Shown: positions 5,537 through 5,732 of the stretch, piece by piece
How positions within the stretch are numbered: the first letter of the stretch is position 1
How the letters are laid out: the number at the start of each line of letters is the position of its first letter
Origin: Deinococcus sp.
GTDB taxonomy: Bacteria > Deinococcota > Deinococci > JACQHA01
Length of the DNA: 5,732 bases
Assembly: GCA_016199255.1 (NCBI GenBank)
Contig: JACQHA010000223.1
Location: 1 to 5,732 of the forward strand
Direction: 5' to 3'
Position numbers and translations under genes: made by a program
Notes under the pieces: model-generated
What the model saw: only the letters and a program-made list of their open reading frames with translations
Database searches by the model: none
What the model was told of the DNA's origin: nothing

Positions 5537-5732
5537 CTAGCCTTTAGCCAGGATGGCCTTGATTTTGCGCTGCGCGGCATTGAGTGCCGCCCGGGGCGTG
5601 GCCCGCCCGGCAATGGCGTCGGCGATGGCGGTGCCAAACGCGTCGCCCACCGGCAACCACTCGTCTTGCACCGTGCGCTCGTTGTGGGCAAAGGCGCGGG
5701 TGATGATGACAGCGTCCACCAGGTCCGCTGGA
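5537..5732 (-). CDS. C-terminal end of an ABC-transporter sugar-binding protein (partial)
   Basis: The last 64 or so codons of a leftward gene that continues past the right edge. The tail reads DEWLPVGDAFGTAIADAIAG, then RATPRAALNAAQRKIKAILA and KG before TAG. This matches the typical end of family 1 extracellular solute-binding proteins of carbohydrate ABC importers: an amphipathic helix, a G-x-x-(S/T)P-x-x-AL turn and a final helix (AAxxKIxxIL). The N-terminal signal and binding lobes are outside the window. The frame stays open to the edge upstream of a GTG at 5719, which is therefore not the start. It ends with no gap against the SMP-30 gene, and no permease genes follow downstream on this strand, so they must lie upstream or elsewhere. 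Its TAG stop shows that this codon terminates translation here. Confidence 0.75.
   Translation of the reverse strand, partial: PADLVDAVIITRAFAHNERTVQDEWLPVGDAFGTAIADAIAGRATPRAALNAAQRKIKAILAKG

Overview
This 5.7 kb window looks like ordinary chromosomal DNA from a fairly GC-rich free-living bacterium. The families present (a DUF4432-type mutarotase, a YVTN propeller, a PQQ-type sugar dehydrogenase, SMP-30, a sugar-binding protein of an ABC importer) are common in soil and hot-spring Chloroflexota and similar heterotrophs. That taxonomic guess rests only on gene content and style and is weak. No tRNA, rRNA, CRISPR array, insertion sequence or phage gene was seen.

Layout, left to right. Bases 1-412 hold at most one small possible secreted ORF (152-403, +). 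A mutarotase-like gene runs leftward (413-1486, -). A 181-bp divergent spacer separates it from a rightward pair: a seven-bladed YVTN beta-propeller fused to a SnoaL/NTF2-like domain (1668-3065), and 41 bp later an exported glucose/sorbosone dehydrogenase-family protein (3107-4261). A 393-bp spacer follows, holding a long imperfect palindrome of REP/MITE type (about 4503-4569). Then comes an SMP-30/gluconolactonase-like gene (4655-5536, +). Its stop codon directly abuts that of a leftward gene which enters from the right edge and encodes the C-terminus of an ABC sugar-binding protein (5537-5732, -).

The most notable feature is an in-frame TAG at 2175-2177, in the middle of blade 4 of the propeller. 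Frame is kept for 295 codons on the far side, and exactly seven blades are recovered when the TAG is read through. Five of the six other blades carry TCG (Ser) at the equivalent position, so one base change explains the stop. The ABC sugar-binding gene itself ends in TAG, which argues against general TAG reassignment. The likely explanations are a young nonsense mutation, a sequencing or assembly error within near-identical repeats, or less likely readthrough.

Functionally, the neighbourhood points to sugar uptake and oxidation. A mutarotase would interconvert anomers, a GSDH-family enzyme would oxidise an aldose to a lactone, an SMP-30 lactonase would open the lactone, and an ABC importer would bring sugar in. 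The GSDH has an export signal while the mutarotase and SMP-30 protein do not, so a single linear pathway in one compartment is not demonstrated. I found no clear sign of an entirely new system; the interrupted propeller-SnoaL fusion is the best lead.
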